DNA of 64,000 nt from Colocasia esculenta. Lineage: Eukaryota; Streptophyta; Magnoliopsida; Alismatales; Araceae. The notes under the pieces are model-generated. The model had not been told where the DNA came from. It was given only the letters and a program-made list of their open reading frames with translations, and searched no databases. A program made the translations under genes and the position numbers. Shown here in pieces: positions 38,016 through 50,004 of the stretch (its first letter is position 1; the number at the start of each line of letters is the position of its first letter). The stretch covers positions 93,724,948-93,788,947 of the forward strand of contig CM024755.1 of NCBI GenBank assembly GCA_014218235.1, in the 5' to 3' direction.

Positions 38016-39464
38016 CATCTTCCATTTCTCTTTTGCAAATAAAAATCTTTGTGTTCTTGCAAATAAAGGCCTTCTTGCTCTTGCTAATAAATTCCTACTT
38101 CTCACATTACATTGGCATTCTTAGTATATCAAATAGTGATTTGAAGAAAGGCAAGTCATGCTTGTCTGGACACTTTCACTATGCGTGAGCATATGTCTTC
38201 ACTAAGTATCAAGAGCCTTTTTATGCAATTGTTGAGGGGGAGCCTTGTCTTTCAATAAAACAATCTTGATGATTCTACTTTCACTTCACTTAATTCTTCC
38301 TTCTTTAACAATCTTCATGTTCACCATGTAAGGGGGAGTCACTGTCAATTTCCTTGATCTTATTTGTCTATCTTGAGCCTGAACAATCAGAATTTTTTTA
38401 GTCTTTATGCTATTTTTATATGAGAGACTTAAAACACTCAAACTAAACTAATTATGCACTTAGTTTAATTTCAAAGCTTCACTTTCATATCAAGGTTGTG
38501 CCATCTTATTACTGAATGTTTTTAAAATGATTTGCAAAATAATTGTAGGCACATGAGTGGCTTTAATGTTTAACATGTGCATGTTTGAGCTTCATTTTTA
38601 CCACATGTTAAGAGTAATATCTCTACATTCATATTCATGATTTTTCTGGTCAAAGCAAATATAATCCTACAAAACATCAAAAGAAAATGAACAACAATCT
38701 GGAAAGATAGAAATAGAGCAATGCAAATTCTTGTACTACTGAGTAACCAGGCCATCTCACCTAAAAAGTGATTTGTCTCGCGTCAAAAAGTGGAAAACAT
38801 AATTTTCAACTCTGTGTAAGATAATGAAAGTTAAACCACTGAGTAATCAAGAGGTCTTACATCGGGTAAATGTGATCTCTCGCATTGAAAAGTGAGATTT
38901 AACTAATTTATTCTTGTATTTCTTTTCTGGTAAAAATGAAAAGAATTCACAAAGATATGACAAAAAAGCTCAAGACCTGAATAAAGTTCATGTATACTGA
39001 GTTTAGACCTATTATTCTACATAGTGTTAAATTTATAGCTCATAACTTTCTTGTTGAATACTTCTGCTCACTCTTATATGTCATTTTGACTCACATTTGC
39101 ACCATTATTTTAACTACATTTAGTTCATTATGTCTTGCTATACTTTGTGTTGAGTGTATCTTTATGATTAAACTTTGATGCACAATAGCAACAATACAAT
39201 AATTTCTTCCATGTGTCAATATCAATTTGTCTTACTCATTTTGATCATTCCTGGCTAATCCTTTTCACAACTTTATTTCTTGATATCCTACCACTTATAT
39301 TTCATGTCCATCCTTTTGATGCTGTCAAAAAGGGGGACAAATTGCAAGGGGGAGAATGATCTTCTATGAGCTTATGGGGGAGTAAAAGAATGAGCTTTTG
39401 GGAGAACAAGTATGAAGAGAAAAAGTTTTAGCATTTATTTTGTCATCATCAAAAAGGGGGAGAA
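38016..39464 (+). other. SV4 post-pol region and polypurine tract
   Basis: About 1.45 kb between pol and the 3' LTR, without a credible gene; any former envelope-like frame is not recognisable. A motif of about 60 bases occurs twice (about 38733-38795 and 38834-38898), each with ACTGAGTAA, then TCTCGC and a run like AAAAGTG. The end is purine rich with AAAAAGGGGGA repeated near 39328 and 39450. The polypurine tract is AAAAAGGGGGAGAA, 39451-39464. Confidence 0.75.
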
Positions 39465-41114
39465 TGTTGTGTTGAGTCTGTATTTGAATTTCTTAATGAT
39501 GACCAATAGACATCACTCATACTTTGATTTTGATGATGACATATTGTACATATTGTATATATTACAATAATGACTAAACACATATTTTTGATACTTAATA
39601 TTTCATATCTTACTAATAATGACATGTTTTGATGGTCCACTCTTCGTATATATAGGCTTACAAAGCTTTGTTAAAGTAGAGTCGACTCTAGTTGGCAATA
39701 AGGTCAAGTCATAAAATTTGCTTAGCAAGTTTCTGAAGAATAGGTGAAAGTAGAGTCGACTGTAGTTGACAAATAAGGTCGACTGATAAAGTCTGCCCAG
39801 CAAGCTTCAGAAGAGCAAGTTACAGTAGTGTCGACTCTAGTTGAAAATAAGGTCGACACTAGTATCCTTCCAGTGAACCTTATTTGAAGAAATACATAGG
39901 AGGTTGACACTAGCTGTTGATGAGGTCGACTCTAGTTGAAGTCATGTCAACACTAATTGTCTGTAAGGTCGACACTAGTGTTCTGGCAGTAAGTTTGAAC
40001 TGATATTTGGTCAGTAGAGTAGACTCTCGTGGAAACATGAGTCGACTTACATTTTGTGAAAACTCAAAAAAGTGCAGAGTATGATATCTAATGGCTGTGA
40101 TTTCTTTCTAAAATCTATTTGGGAGATTCTATTATTACCAAAATACCCTTTCATCCAAGTGGCAATAAGGAAAAGGACTTTTTGGACATGTGGCAGCCTA
40201 GGGTGCATTCTAGGTTTCTGTGCACTTCTCTCCCATGTACATGGGACTGCACAGAGGCTATAAAGGCTCTTTTATCTCATCTGGAGCAGCCATCCCTCAG
40301 ATCCATAGATTCCATCCAAGAGGATGTAGAGATGAAGGCCAAGCAGTGGAGAAGGCATTAGAGTGCTCAAAAAGGAGTAGATCAAGTAAAGAGCAGCAAG
40401 GAAAGAAGGAGGAATCATACAGAGTAGCAGATCTAAAAACAGAGCTTCGTGGATTGAAGGAGTACTCCATATGATCTTCTCAAGAACCTTTAACTCAAGC
40501 TTCTGCTGATCTCAACAAGGGACATCCAATTCACCTATCTTTTGCTCATTTTATTGGAGTGTTCTTCTCAATCTGTTCTTGAGTGCTCATGAAATCTATA
40601 CATGCTTTTTGTGCAGATTTATGTGTGCATTTAAGGGAGTGAATCAGATTAGTGTTAGAGGATCTGATTTCTTGTGAACTTGATCTAGCAAGTGTGTGTG
40701 TGTTCTGAGCAAGTGTGCTCAGTTCGTGAGTCGTCGCACTCACAGTGGTGTTTTGAGCCGTCGAGCTCAAGGGTGTTTTGGAGTCGTCATGTTCTAGTGT
40801 GTGTTATACTCAGGTTTTGAGTAGTGTGGCCTCACTATGTGAGGGGTGGATGTAGGAATCACTGGTGTGATTTCCGAACCACCTAAAAATATCCTGTGCA
40901 ATGGTTTGATCTATTTTTCTGCGTTAGATGCTTGCACAGGTTTTCACATTCACACTACTTGTCCAATTGCTTCACACATCATATACACACATTCAGACAT
41001 CAGATCAGTAAGATTGTCTATCTGAATGGATCTATAATTTGAAGTAATTTTAAATTGCTTAAGCTTCCGCAGTAATTGGTTATATATCTATTTGTTTCTC
41101 TATTCAATCCTACA
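39465..41114 (+). repeat. SV4 3' LTR (1,650 bp)
   Basis: It starts TGTTGTGTTG and ends ATCCTACA. GTCGAC-centred units lie at about 39676-40050. The C-rich tract near the end of the 5' LTR is lost here, apparently by deletion between ATCTATT repeats. Confidence 0.94.
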
Positions 41115-42174
41115 ACCTCTCGAGTCAGGTACCCCATGTTCTCTGTGAGCCAACCACATTGTGCTCGAGGTTTGTCCTAGTACTTGTGTACCATCGAGGT
41201 CCGTGTCGTCTTCCTAGACACCCTCACTCCTTTGTTTGAGTTGTAGGTCTCGTTGAGAGAAAGACAACAGCATGACAACGACTTGTGTTGGTTGTCTTCA
41301 GTCTCTTGTACTGCGCTCTTGGTTGGGGGACGGATACCGGCAGACGTACTAGTCCCCAGCTAGTCCTGTTTCCAGTGCCTCACTTTAGGGAGCTCGGGCC
41401 AGAGTCCCTAAAGGTTCCAGGCATGGGCCTGCAGTGGCGTGGTCTGCAAGTGTGGTGTTAGTTTGGTCGCCACAATTTGTTGACCCTGTTGAGATAGCTG
41501 GACCTTTTATCCGGGTTGCGAGGTTGACCTGTGTGGTTTGTCCGGGTCAATAGATAGTGTAGCAAACTAGCCTTCGTGACTCGTGTTTGGCATTACCCTT
41601 CTTTAGCTCGTGCCTCTGATCGTGGTTTGCAGTTTATTTATTAATGTTCAGCGATGTTAATAGCGTAGAGTTGTTTATTTAATTATAGTTGTGGCATCAT
41701 GCTTAGCTAGCTTGCTTAACTGTTTAAATAGATGTTTTTACTCCTGCTTCTCTAGTACTTGTGTTGTTTCGACTTTTGAGGAAATTTCCCTACTGAGCCA
41801 ATGACTTGTGAGGCTCACACGTACTCCTTTCAAGTGAGGGAGAGTAGGAGGGTTCCCGTACTTCTTCTAGTTCGGAGCCACATCGCAGCGGAGTTTGGTC
41901 TACTCCTCCAGACGTGTAATTCATTTTCAATTGTACCTCGAGGTATGCCCCAGGCTGTTGTACACTGTACTTCACTTTTGTTAAGAACTGGTTATGTAAT
42001 AATCATGTAAATATATGTGAGATGTGCAATCTTATATGTGTTTAGTGTATTCCTTTATATTTCCACAGACATGTGTGTTGATATCCCTTGCGAGGCATTG
42101 GCCTATTTGTGGGAAGCGGAGTCGGGTGAAGCTCGTTATTTGGTTAACGGGTTTGGACGACGAGGACTGTCCCA
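41115..42174 (+). repeat. GY3 3' LTR, right part
   Basis: It begins with the right ACCTC duplication (41115-41119) and continues the LTR exactly where 24893 left it, matching 17985-19043. It ends GACTGTCCCA where the 5' LTR has GACCGTCACA. Confidence 0.9.
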
Positions 42175-45100
42175 AAGGATGTGTAGTTAAAAGTACATTT
42201 ACTATTTTATCTCATTCCACATTTGTTCTATTTGATATGGGAGCTACTCATTCCTTCATAGCACAAACATTTGCTGACATACTACTTGTAAAACCCACTC
42301 TAATGAAATCTGGCCTAGTCATGTCGACCCTATTGGTCATGGCACCAAAGTTAGAGAACAGTTTCAGTCTAGTGAAGTGTTAATTGAGACTCAAAATTTA
42401 CCTACAAATTTAATGTGCATGGACATGGAGGGTTATGATGTGATACTAGGGGCAGACTAGTTGTCTGAGCATGGGGCTAGTGTAAATTGTAAGAAAAGTA
42501 GGGAGACGTTTAGTCAGCATTCAAAACTAGTGTTCTCAGGGGATAGAAATCATAGAAGACTATCCCTTATCTCTGCTTTACAAGCCAAGAGAATGATAAA
42601 GAAAGGTTGTGTAGCCTTTCTGGCTGCGGTTGCCATCCAAAAGAAAGAAATCAAGATTGAAAACATCCCTATTGTCAATGAGTACAATGATGTGTTCCTT
42701 GAAGACTTATCAGGTGTTCCACTTGAGCGAGAGGTTGACTTTACTATCGAGTTGATCCCTAGAGAAGCACAAGTATCTAGGGCACCCTATAAATTGTCCC
42801 CTGCAGAGCTGAAGGAACTAAAAGAAGAATTGATGGAACTGCTAGAGGAAGAGTTTATAAGACCAAGCACATCACCATGGGGTGCACCCCATTCTGTTCG
42901 TCAAAACGAAGGATGGGTTGATGAGATTATACATAGACTATAAATAGCTGAACCAATTAACAAAAAATAATAAATATCCCCGGCCGAGGATTGATGATTA
43001 TTTGATCAACTGTTTGGAGCTCAGTATTTCTCTATGATAGATCTTAGATTTGGATATCATCAGTTGAGGATCAAGGGAGAAGATATACACAAGACAGCCT
43101 TCCGAAGTAGGTACGGGCATTATGAATTTATTGTTATGCCTTTCGGACTAACAAATGCTCCGACAGTTTTCATGCATCTGATGAATAGTATGTATCGACC
43201 ATACCTTGAAAAATTTGTCCTGGTGTTTATTGATGACATACTGATTTACTCCAAGACAATAGAAGAACATGAAGAGCATTTAAGGATAGCATTAAAGATC
43301 CTAAGAAATAATAAATTATACGCCAAGCTAAGTAAGTGTGAATTCTTGCTTGGAGAGGTATCCTTTTTGGGTCGCGTTGTAACCAAAGATGGTATCGTCA
43401 TTGATCCATCAATGGTTGAGGCTGTACTGAAGTAGGAAAGACCAACAAATGTCACGAAGATCAGGAGCTTCCTGGGATTAGCAAGATATTGTAGAAGATT
43501 CATAAAGGACTTCTCCAAGATTGCAGTGCCATTAACCAAGCTGACCAGGAAGGAAAATCCATATGTGTGGACTGAAGAGTGTGAAGGGAGCTTTAATAGC
43601 TTAAAGAAGTGTCTGACCTCTGCTCCTGTTCTCGCCCTACCCATAGAAAGGGGAGGATTCGAAATATACTCATATGCTTCTGGACGGGATTAGGATGTGT
43701 CCTAATGCAACAAGGAAAGGTAATAGCATATGCCTCTAGACAACTGAAGATCCACAAGGAGAAATATCCAGTACATGACCTGGAATTGGCAGTCGTTGTG
43801 TTGGCTCTAAAAATATGGAGGCACTACATATATGGTGAACAATTTAAAGTCTACTCTAACACAGTAGGACTTTGACTTTGCTAATGTGGTGGAAGACACT
43901 CTAAGTAGGCAGCCATAAACTTTGCTGGCCAGTATGATGCTAGATGAGTGGAAGTTACTAGAACAATTTGCAAGTCTAAATTTAGATATGAAGGAGAAGG
44001 AGGAACAATTGATGGTTTCTAATATCAAGGTATAGTCCGACATACTCACCAAAATCAAAGATATGCAAGGAGTAGATCCCTTCTTAGTTGATATTAAGGA
44101 GAAGTTAGATCAAAGATCAGATTTCTCTCTAACGCATGATGGGAGAATGTTGTTCCAAGGTAGAACATGTGTGCCTGATCATGGGGACCTCAAAAAGAAA
44201 CTGCTAGATGAAGCCCATCAGTCTAAGTATACCATACACCCCAGATCAACAAAAATGTATCAAGACCCAAAGAGGTCTTATTGGTGGCCAAATATAAAGA
44301 GGGATGTGGCCGACTTTGTGGCACATTGTTTAACATGGCAGAAAGTCAAGGTTGAGTCGGTGATCTTGTATGTCTTTATCTTTATTAAATATATCAGGCA
44401 CAAGTGTTCGCATCATGGGAGTGATAACATTACCTCCCTCTGAGAGGTAGTGCACTTAGCTGGTTCGCTGACCCTGTGACATCTTTTATTTAAGAAAAAA
44501 AAGTAGAAAGTCAAGGTTGAGCATTTCAAACTCGCTGGGGGATTACTACCACTAGACATCCCAGAATGGAAGTGGGATAGTGTTGGGATGGATTTCATAA
44601 TGGGATTGCCCAAGACTAGAGGTGGTTTGGATGCCATATGGGTGATAGAAGATAGATTGACTAAGTCAGCTCCTTTCCTACCAATTAAGAGCAAGTGGAC
44701 AACAAATGTGTTGGCTGCATTCAATGTTAAAGAAGTGGTTAGGTTGCATGGGGTCCATCTACCATAATATCTGATCGAAATCCTAAATTCACCTCACACT
44801 TCTGGAAGGGGCTACAATCAGCACTGGGTACCAAATTGAACTTTAGCACAGCTTTTCATCCACAGATGGATGGACAATTTGAAAGAACAAATCAAATAGT
44901 CGAAGACATGCTCCGAGCTTGTGTGATCGATTTTAAGGGACACTAGAATGAACAATTATTTTTAATTGAATTTGCATATAACAACAACTACCAGGCAAGT
45001 ATCAAGATGGCACCGTTTAAAGCCATATATGGCAAGAGTTGTAGATCACTTATTTGTTGGGAGGAGGTTAGAGAAAATCAATGGGTCGGACCCGACCTAG

Positions 45101-45650
45101 TAGAAGTAACTGTCAGGAAGGTCCAAGTTATCCGTGAACGTCTAAAGATAGCCTAGTCAAGGTAGAAAAGTTATGCAGACAAAAGGATGAGAGAGTTAGA
45201 ATTGTAAGTTAGTGACCATGTTTTCCTTAAGGTCTCGCCTTCACGGGGAACTCAAAGATTTGGGATCCAAGGGAAGTTGAGTCCTAGATTTATTGGCCCT
45301 TTTGAAATTTTTGAAAGGGTTGGACAGGTAGCCTATAGACTAACATTACCTCTACAACTAGCAATCGTACACAACGTCTTCCACATATCTAAGCTAAGGA
45401 GGTATGTGTTTAATACTGACCATGTGATTCAACATGAAGACCTGGAGATTTGGGAGGACCTAACTATGACGAGAAACCGATCAAGATATTGGATCGGAAG
45501 CTGCAACAACTGAGGAATCATATGATACCTATGGTCAAAATCCAGTGGAGCACAGAAGGAGTCACGAATGCTACTTGGGAATCCGAGGAGAGAATGAAGA
45601 AAAATCAATCAGAATTGTTCTCAAGTAAGATATTGCATCGTCAGGCATAA
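42175..45650 (+). pseudogene. pol: GY6 pol, multiply broken
   Basis: Protease near 42234 reads DMG in place of DTG. Reverse transcriptase (about 42690-43435) keeps FIDD (about 43225). RNase H starts near 43670 but lacks its middle: the frame jumps near 43858 from the YS motif to a late segment ending in LSRQ. Integrase HHCC finger (about 44215-44340) has its last Cys region as CLTWQ. A 148-base foreign insert sits at 44357-44504. The integrase core (about 44560-45000) starts with an intact MDFI motif but carries stops. The chromodomain-like tail ends at the stop at 45648. The neighbours are GY3 (left) and its own polypurine tract and LTR (right). Confidence 0.85.
44357..44504 (+). mobile_element. 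Retroposed insert (SINE-like or truncated LINE copy) in GY6 integrase
   Basis: The insert is 148 bases, ends in an A-rich tail (AAGAAAAAAAAGT) and is flanked by perfect 17-base copies of AGAAAGTCAAGGTTGAG (44340-44356, 44505-44521). The integrase frame reads AWQ-KVKVE on both sides of the break. Long target duplications with an A tail are the signature of LINE-driven retroposition. A box-B-like GGTTCGCTGACCC lies at about 44461-44473, but no convincing box A is seen, so SINE identity is open. Confidence 0.78.
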
Positions 45651-45670
45651 ATTTTCGGACCAAATGTTCT

Positions 45671-45684
45671 TAAGTGGGGGAGGA
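45671..45684 (+). other. GY6 polypurine tract
   Basis: TAAGTGGGGGAGGA lies directly before the LTR TG. Confidence 0.88.
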
Positions 45685-48600
45685 TGTAACACCCCAAAAA
45701 TTTAATTAATTAAAATTAAAGAAAATAGTCAATACTATCATAATTATTAAAAGTGTTTAAATAGAAACAAAATAAAATCTTGGTTAGACTTCCAATAAGT
45801 GGAATCAATTATTTAATTTGATTTGGGCCAAACAATTCTTATTGGACCAAAGAACAAAACCAAATGGCATTAAATCCCCAAAATTTGTAGGTTTAATTGG
45901 GCTTGAATTGGAAAACTAATTAAGGTTAAAAATATTGTTAATGGACCCTAAAACTAACCTAAATTCGTGTACAACCACAATGTGAAGCTTCCTAATAACT
46001 ATTCCACCAAGATTGGAAGGGGAATCATCAATTCTTGGAAGGAACTAAGCTAAAACCGCAACCCTTTTTCCTACTTACAATAGGACTTAAATTAACCCTA
46101 GATCTATAAATAATCATCTCAATGCTTGGGGGGATGAGTTACCAGAAAGTTGGGCTCATGGGAGGTCCAGCTTGGGCACCAGAAGAGGAGAGGACAGACC
46201 ACAAACCGAGCTTCTTCTCCAACTGTCGTGCTGTTGTGACTTGGAGAAAAACCTATCTTAGAACCATCCAAAGGTAGGTGTTCTCGGGCTTAAACTAAAC
46301 GTAGCACATAATACATGAAAGACCATTGAGTATAGTTTCATATGCATCTATTTTGCCCAATTTGTATTTAGTATGTTAGTTGTATTAAGTGTTTTCTAAG
46401 AGTCACACATGAATAGGGCTTATCGTGTTCATACCGTGACTCACGCAAAACAAGGTCAATTTGAGTCAATCAAAAATCATGGTTTTCTTCTACTCGTCAT
46501 CCTCTACCACTTTCATGTTTATAGTGTTGTCCAAAGCGCCCTAGAACCCAAGATATAGGCCAAACATGCATGACTATAAGGTTTTCATGGTTTTCGGGCT
46601 GAACCCTAAAATGCGACCTTTCCAGTCATCGCAATTTAGAGACTAGTATTGAGATAGGTATACCCATCGTGTTTACCTTAAAAAAAGAGACTGTTTAGAC
46701 CGTGGCATTTTACATTCGTTCTAACAGAATCTGATAGCATAAAACTATGTGCCACATAGGTTTCAGTGCATGTTAAAGACGCAACCCACGATTTTCGGAT
46801 CGATTTCATATTTAAGAAGTGTTGCATGAATGCCTCGTCCACATACGTCGCGTTTATGTTCAGTAATCGATTGCTTACATAGATTGTGTTGAACGCGTCC
46901 GACTGACCCATCGCGATTTAGTGATTTCCCGCAGAGTCATATTTTGACTTCTACGGTCTTCAGAATGGCGACGTCTGAACCCATCGCGATTCAATGGCCA
47001 TCCCGAGACTATTCTCTTTAGTTGTACAGTTAACCATATGCATGTCTTACTGTGTTATAATGTTATTTAGTTGATCAATGGCCTAAAAGTCATCAATCCA
47101 CATAAAATCTATAATAACATAAATCTATATTCTAACTGATCTTAATGATTACTTGACTCCGTCTACCATGTGAATGCTTTGTGCTCAGCTCATATTGTAG
47201 CTTGATAACATTGAAAGTGCTACATGTTAAAAGTATTGCAATCATGTGATAGTCTTAATTGCTTAGACCATGTCATGCATTCTTGTTAATGGGTTTCTGT
47301 TATGTTTTCAATTAAGGGATTGTAACATTGAGACACGTTCTATAAGACACATTGCACTTATAGGCAACCCTTTCTTGGGGGATTGGAAACTCTCTGTTGG
47401 TCATTCCGTATCGGTAGACTAGGGACCTTTCCACTAAGACCTCCATAAATCTCTATACTCTGTGGATTCCCTCATGGAGACCGAGTTGGTTGTACCATTG
47501 GAGTTCCCAGAAGATAGAAAGCACTTCCATTCTCATCTACTTCTCGTGAGAGTGATTTTGTTATATGAAAACCAAGCCATTAAATATAAAGATTGAACTA
47601 ATAAAATTAAGTTGTTATGCTACCGAAATTTACTCTGGATCATGTCCACTTGCTTTCTTCCATATAATCATTGACATGATTTATATTACACAACTGCTCA
47701 TTGTTTGGAAATCTTATTGGCCATAAATGAAATGGAATTACTAGAAATATCGGAACTTCAGTTCATGACTAATGCATGTGCATATAAGGGCCCAGTCTGG
47801 TCTTCGGAGGAGCACCTGAAATACTTATAATCGCGAGAGTGTATGATCCATTGAGTTGTTTGGCAATAACCTAATTGAATGCAAGATCGATCTGGGTAAT
47901 TTCCACATTGTTATTGAATGATTGAATGATTGATTGAACTGTTATATGTGAAATGGCCAAATCTATTGTACATGTCATCGTTATTCAATCCATTACTTCA
48001 TTGTCCACTAGAATTCTACGAAATTTAACTTGCGCTATTCTTTATACATGCTATAGATTATTGAATCTTTTCTACTTGAAAAGTGATCGTACTTTCATCC
48101 ATTCCGTCGATAATCATCCATCCCACATGATAATTGTCATCGGATTTATCTACAGAATCGTTCTCATACATGTTATACCTTCGAAAGTTGTTTCATATTA
48201 TTATCATGATCGTATTGTCATGAGTATTGCATGTTAGTATCTTGCCTGATAAATTGTTAATTCATGTAAAGCATGCCTGCACCATGAGATGTAAATCCTA
48301 CTGGGTGTTAGCACACTCACACCTGCTTTCTACAATATTTTAGGTGATGACTATGAAGACATAGAGCACGATGGGACTGGGGAAGAGTGATGAGTTTCGC
48401 AGAGTATTCCCGTTAACATAGCATGTTGCTAGCATGTTAGAGTCCATAGAGTCTGTAATAGTTACTTATTTTCTTCTATCAATGAACTTTGAATTACAAT
48501 AATGGGCCCTATGTTTTGGCTCTGATGATAGAAGGTTGTAAGTTAGTTTTATGAGAAATGAAATAAGGATTTGTTTGGTTGGCACAATTATTGTCTCAAG

Positions 48601-48710
48601 TCTGTTGTTATATTTAGTTGTCACTTTGAATTACTCGACTGTTGATACTTATACTTTTATCACTCATACTCTCGATATTTAATTCTGTTGCTAAAGTTTG
48701 ATGTGTGACA
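45685..48710 (+). repeat. GY6 3' LTR (about 3,026 bp)
   Basis: It starts TGTAACACCCC. The end was placed at GTGTGACA (48703-48710) because it approximates the inverted start and because Sirevirus LTR sequence follows. Motifs such as ATCGCGATT and ATCGCAATTT recur at about 46600-47000. No gene is seen. Confidence 0.72.
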
Positions 48711-49188
48711 TCAATTGAAGTGAGACTTTCATGTTTTACTTCGCATATGACAAAGTGAATTTCGTATATTCCTTATGCGGTTGAAGTTATATTTAAGATA
48801 TCTGAGAAGAATAACTTGTATGACAAAGTATGACTTTGACATTTTATTATGTGGTATGTAAGAGAGAGAATGTAGTATTTGATATATTTTGTTATCAATA
48901 AATATATGTTTACTTTGTCATCTTCAAAACTATATGTTATGGATTGAACTGTGAATATGCAATGTATATTTGAATAGTGGTTCAACAACAATCACAGACT
49001 AATTCACATAATTTGTTTGATCATTTGTCTCACACAATTTACATACTTAATCACATCAAATCTGTGGGGTTTTAATTGAATAGATCTTTTAATTCAAAGT
49101 AATTTTTAAATTACTTAAGTTTCTGCTACAAATCTATTCAACCCCCCCCCCCCTTCTAGATTTGCTATCACGAATATTCGATCCTACA
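48711..49188 (+). repeat. SV7 5' LTR, 3' end only
   Basis: It ends with a C12 tract (49142-49153), TTCTAG, and ATCCTACA, the same layout as the SV4 and SV5 LTR ends. The missing 5' part should lie left of the window, beyond GY6. Confidence 0.75.
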
Positions 49189-49198
49189 ATTTCCAAAG

Positions 49199-49211
49199 TG
49201 GTATCAGAACC
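49199..49211 (+). other. SV7 primer binding site
   Basis: TGGTATCAGAACC starts 10 bases after the LTR end; 12 of 13 positions match the initiator-Met complement. Confidence 0.7.
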
Positions 49212-49960
49212 AAGGTTAGGTTATGATGTCCGGGTTTTGATATTTTGATCAATTAAGATAATTTTTATGTACATTCTCTTGGAACATTCTTTCTAATGTT
49301 TAGATCTCTTGACATCAAGTGTTGATGCCTAGATCATTTGTCATGTAGGAGAATCCCTTTAATGGATTAATTCTATGCCATCAAGGACGTTGTCATAGGC
49401 AATTGCCACCCGAGGACAATTTTGTTGGCTTAATTGTCTATCGTCATGTTCTTCGTGTTCTTCATATTTACCATCACGAAGACCGTAGAATGGGATTAAG
49501 AGTTAATCCATGTATTAGATTTAGAGTCACTCTAGTAGTTTTATTAATTAAATTATTCTAGTATTATTATGTGATGTATGTTGTGGGCGGATGATCATGG
49601 ACTTATGTGTGATGCTTATGAGTGTGGATGGTGATTCATTGGGGCCTGTGAGCCCCGTTCTCCATCTCATTAAAATCGTTGTGTATTTCTACCTCTCCCC
49701 AATTGTGTAATTCCCCTTGATATGATCAAGGTTTCTTAATTGATTAAGATGTATATTTTTGGGCCTGCGTGCATATAGTCATTTGTAATTATTTAAATTC
49801 ACTCTTGGAGGCACAACGGAAGCGTGGAATTACCGATGGAGCTAATACCAAAAATGAGGATAAACACCATGCATAGGATGCACTGAGGACACACAGGGCT
49901 TTGTAATCAAGTCTTTTGGATCAAACTTGATCACGTTAGAATTTGGTCCATGATCATCTG
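49212..49960 (+). other. SV7 leader or foreign remnant, unidentified
   Basis: About 750 bases lie between the primer site and the integrase fragment. I find no gag or protease motif in any frame. Runs such as GGGGCCTGTGAGCCCC (about 49640) and a GATCAAG/CTTGATC-type pair are present. It may be what is left after an internal deletion or part of another element. Confidence 0.4.
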
Positions 49961-49965
49961 GTGTG

Positions 49966-50004
49966 GCTATTTATATATATGGTAGACCCTATGAGGACAA
50001 CAAG
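49966..50004 (+). pseudogene. SV7 integrase fragment left of TK8
   Basis: The frame gives a D-PMRTT segment, the copia integrase motif around the first catalytic Asp. It continues without frame change at 56747 once TK8 is skipped, where IGGKYYGFVIV follows. Confidence 0.7.

Larger units (their letters stand above)
24894..41114 (+). mobile_element. SV4: Sirevirus-like Ty1/copia element inserted in the GY3 3' LTR
   Basis: Both ends are defined: 5' LTR from 24894, 3' LTR to 41114, flanked by perfect ACCTC duplications (24889-24893 and 41115-41119), and the GY3 LTR continues across the site. Protease and integrase precede reverse transcriptase, the copia order. The long coiled-coil Gag tail, the LIGSLM Gag motif, the IYVD-IVFGSTN reverse transcriptase motif and a long post-pol segment fit the Sirevirus (Maximus/SIRE) lineage. 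SV5 splits its 5' LTR. Confidence 0.93.
17084..42174 (+). mobile_element. GY3: Ty3/gypsy element carrying nested insertions in both LTRs
   Basis: GY3 has a 5' LTR (missing its first ~109 bases, which should lie left of GY2), a primer site, gag-pol, and a 3' LTR split by SV4. The lengths agree: the 5' LTR piece is 1,960 bases, and the equivalent part of the rejoined 3' LTR is about 1,960. On the right it ends inside the protease coding region of GY6. The coding part is heavily decayed. Confidence 0.88.
42175..48710 (+). mobile_element. GY6: chromodomain-type Ty3/gypsy element, 5' part off window
   Basis: Only the part from protease to 3' LTR is here; GY3 interrupts it at the protease start, so its 5' LTR and gag should lie left of the window. 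The coding region resembles GY2. It is inserted in the 5' LTR of SV7; the right flank is TCAAT. Confidence 0.8.
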
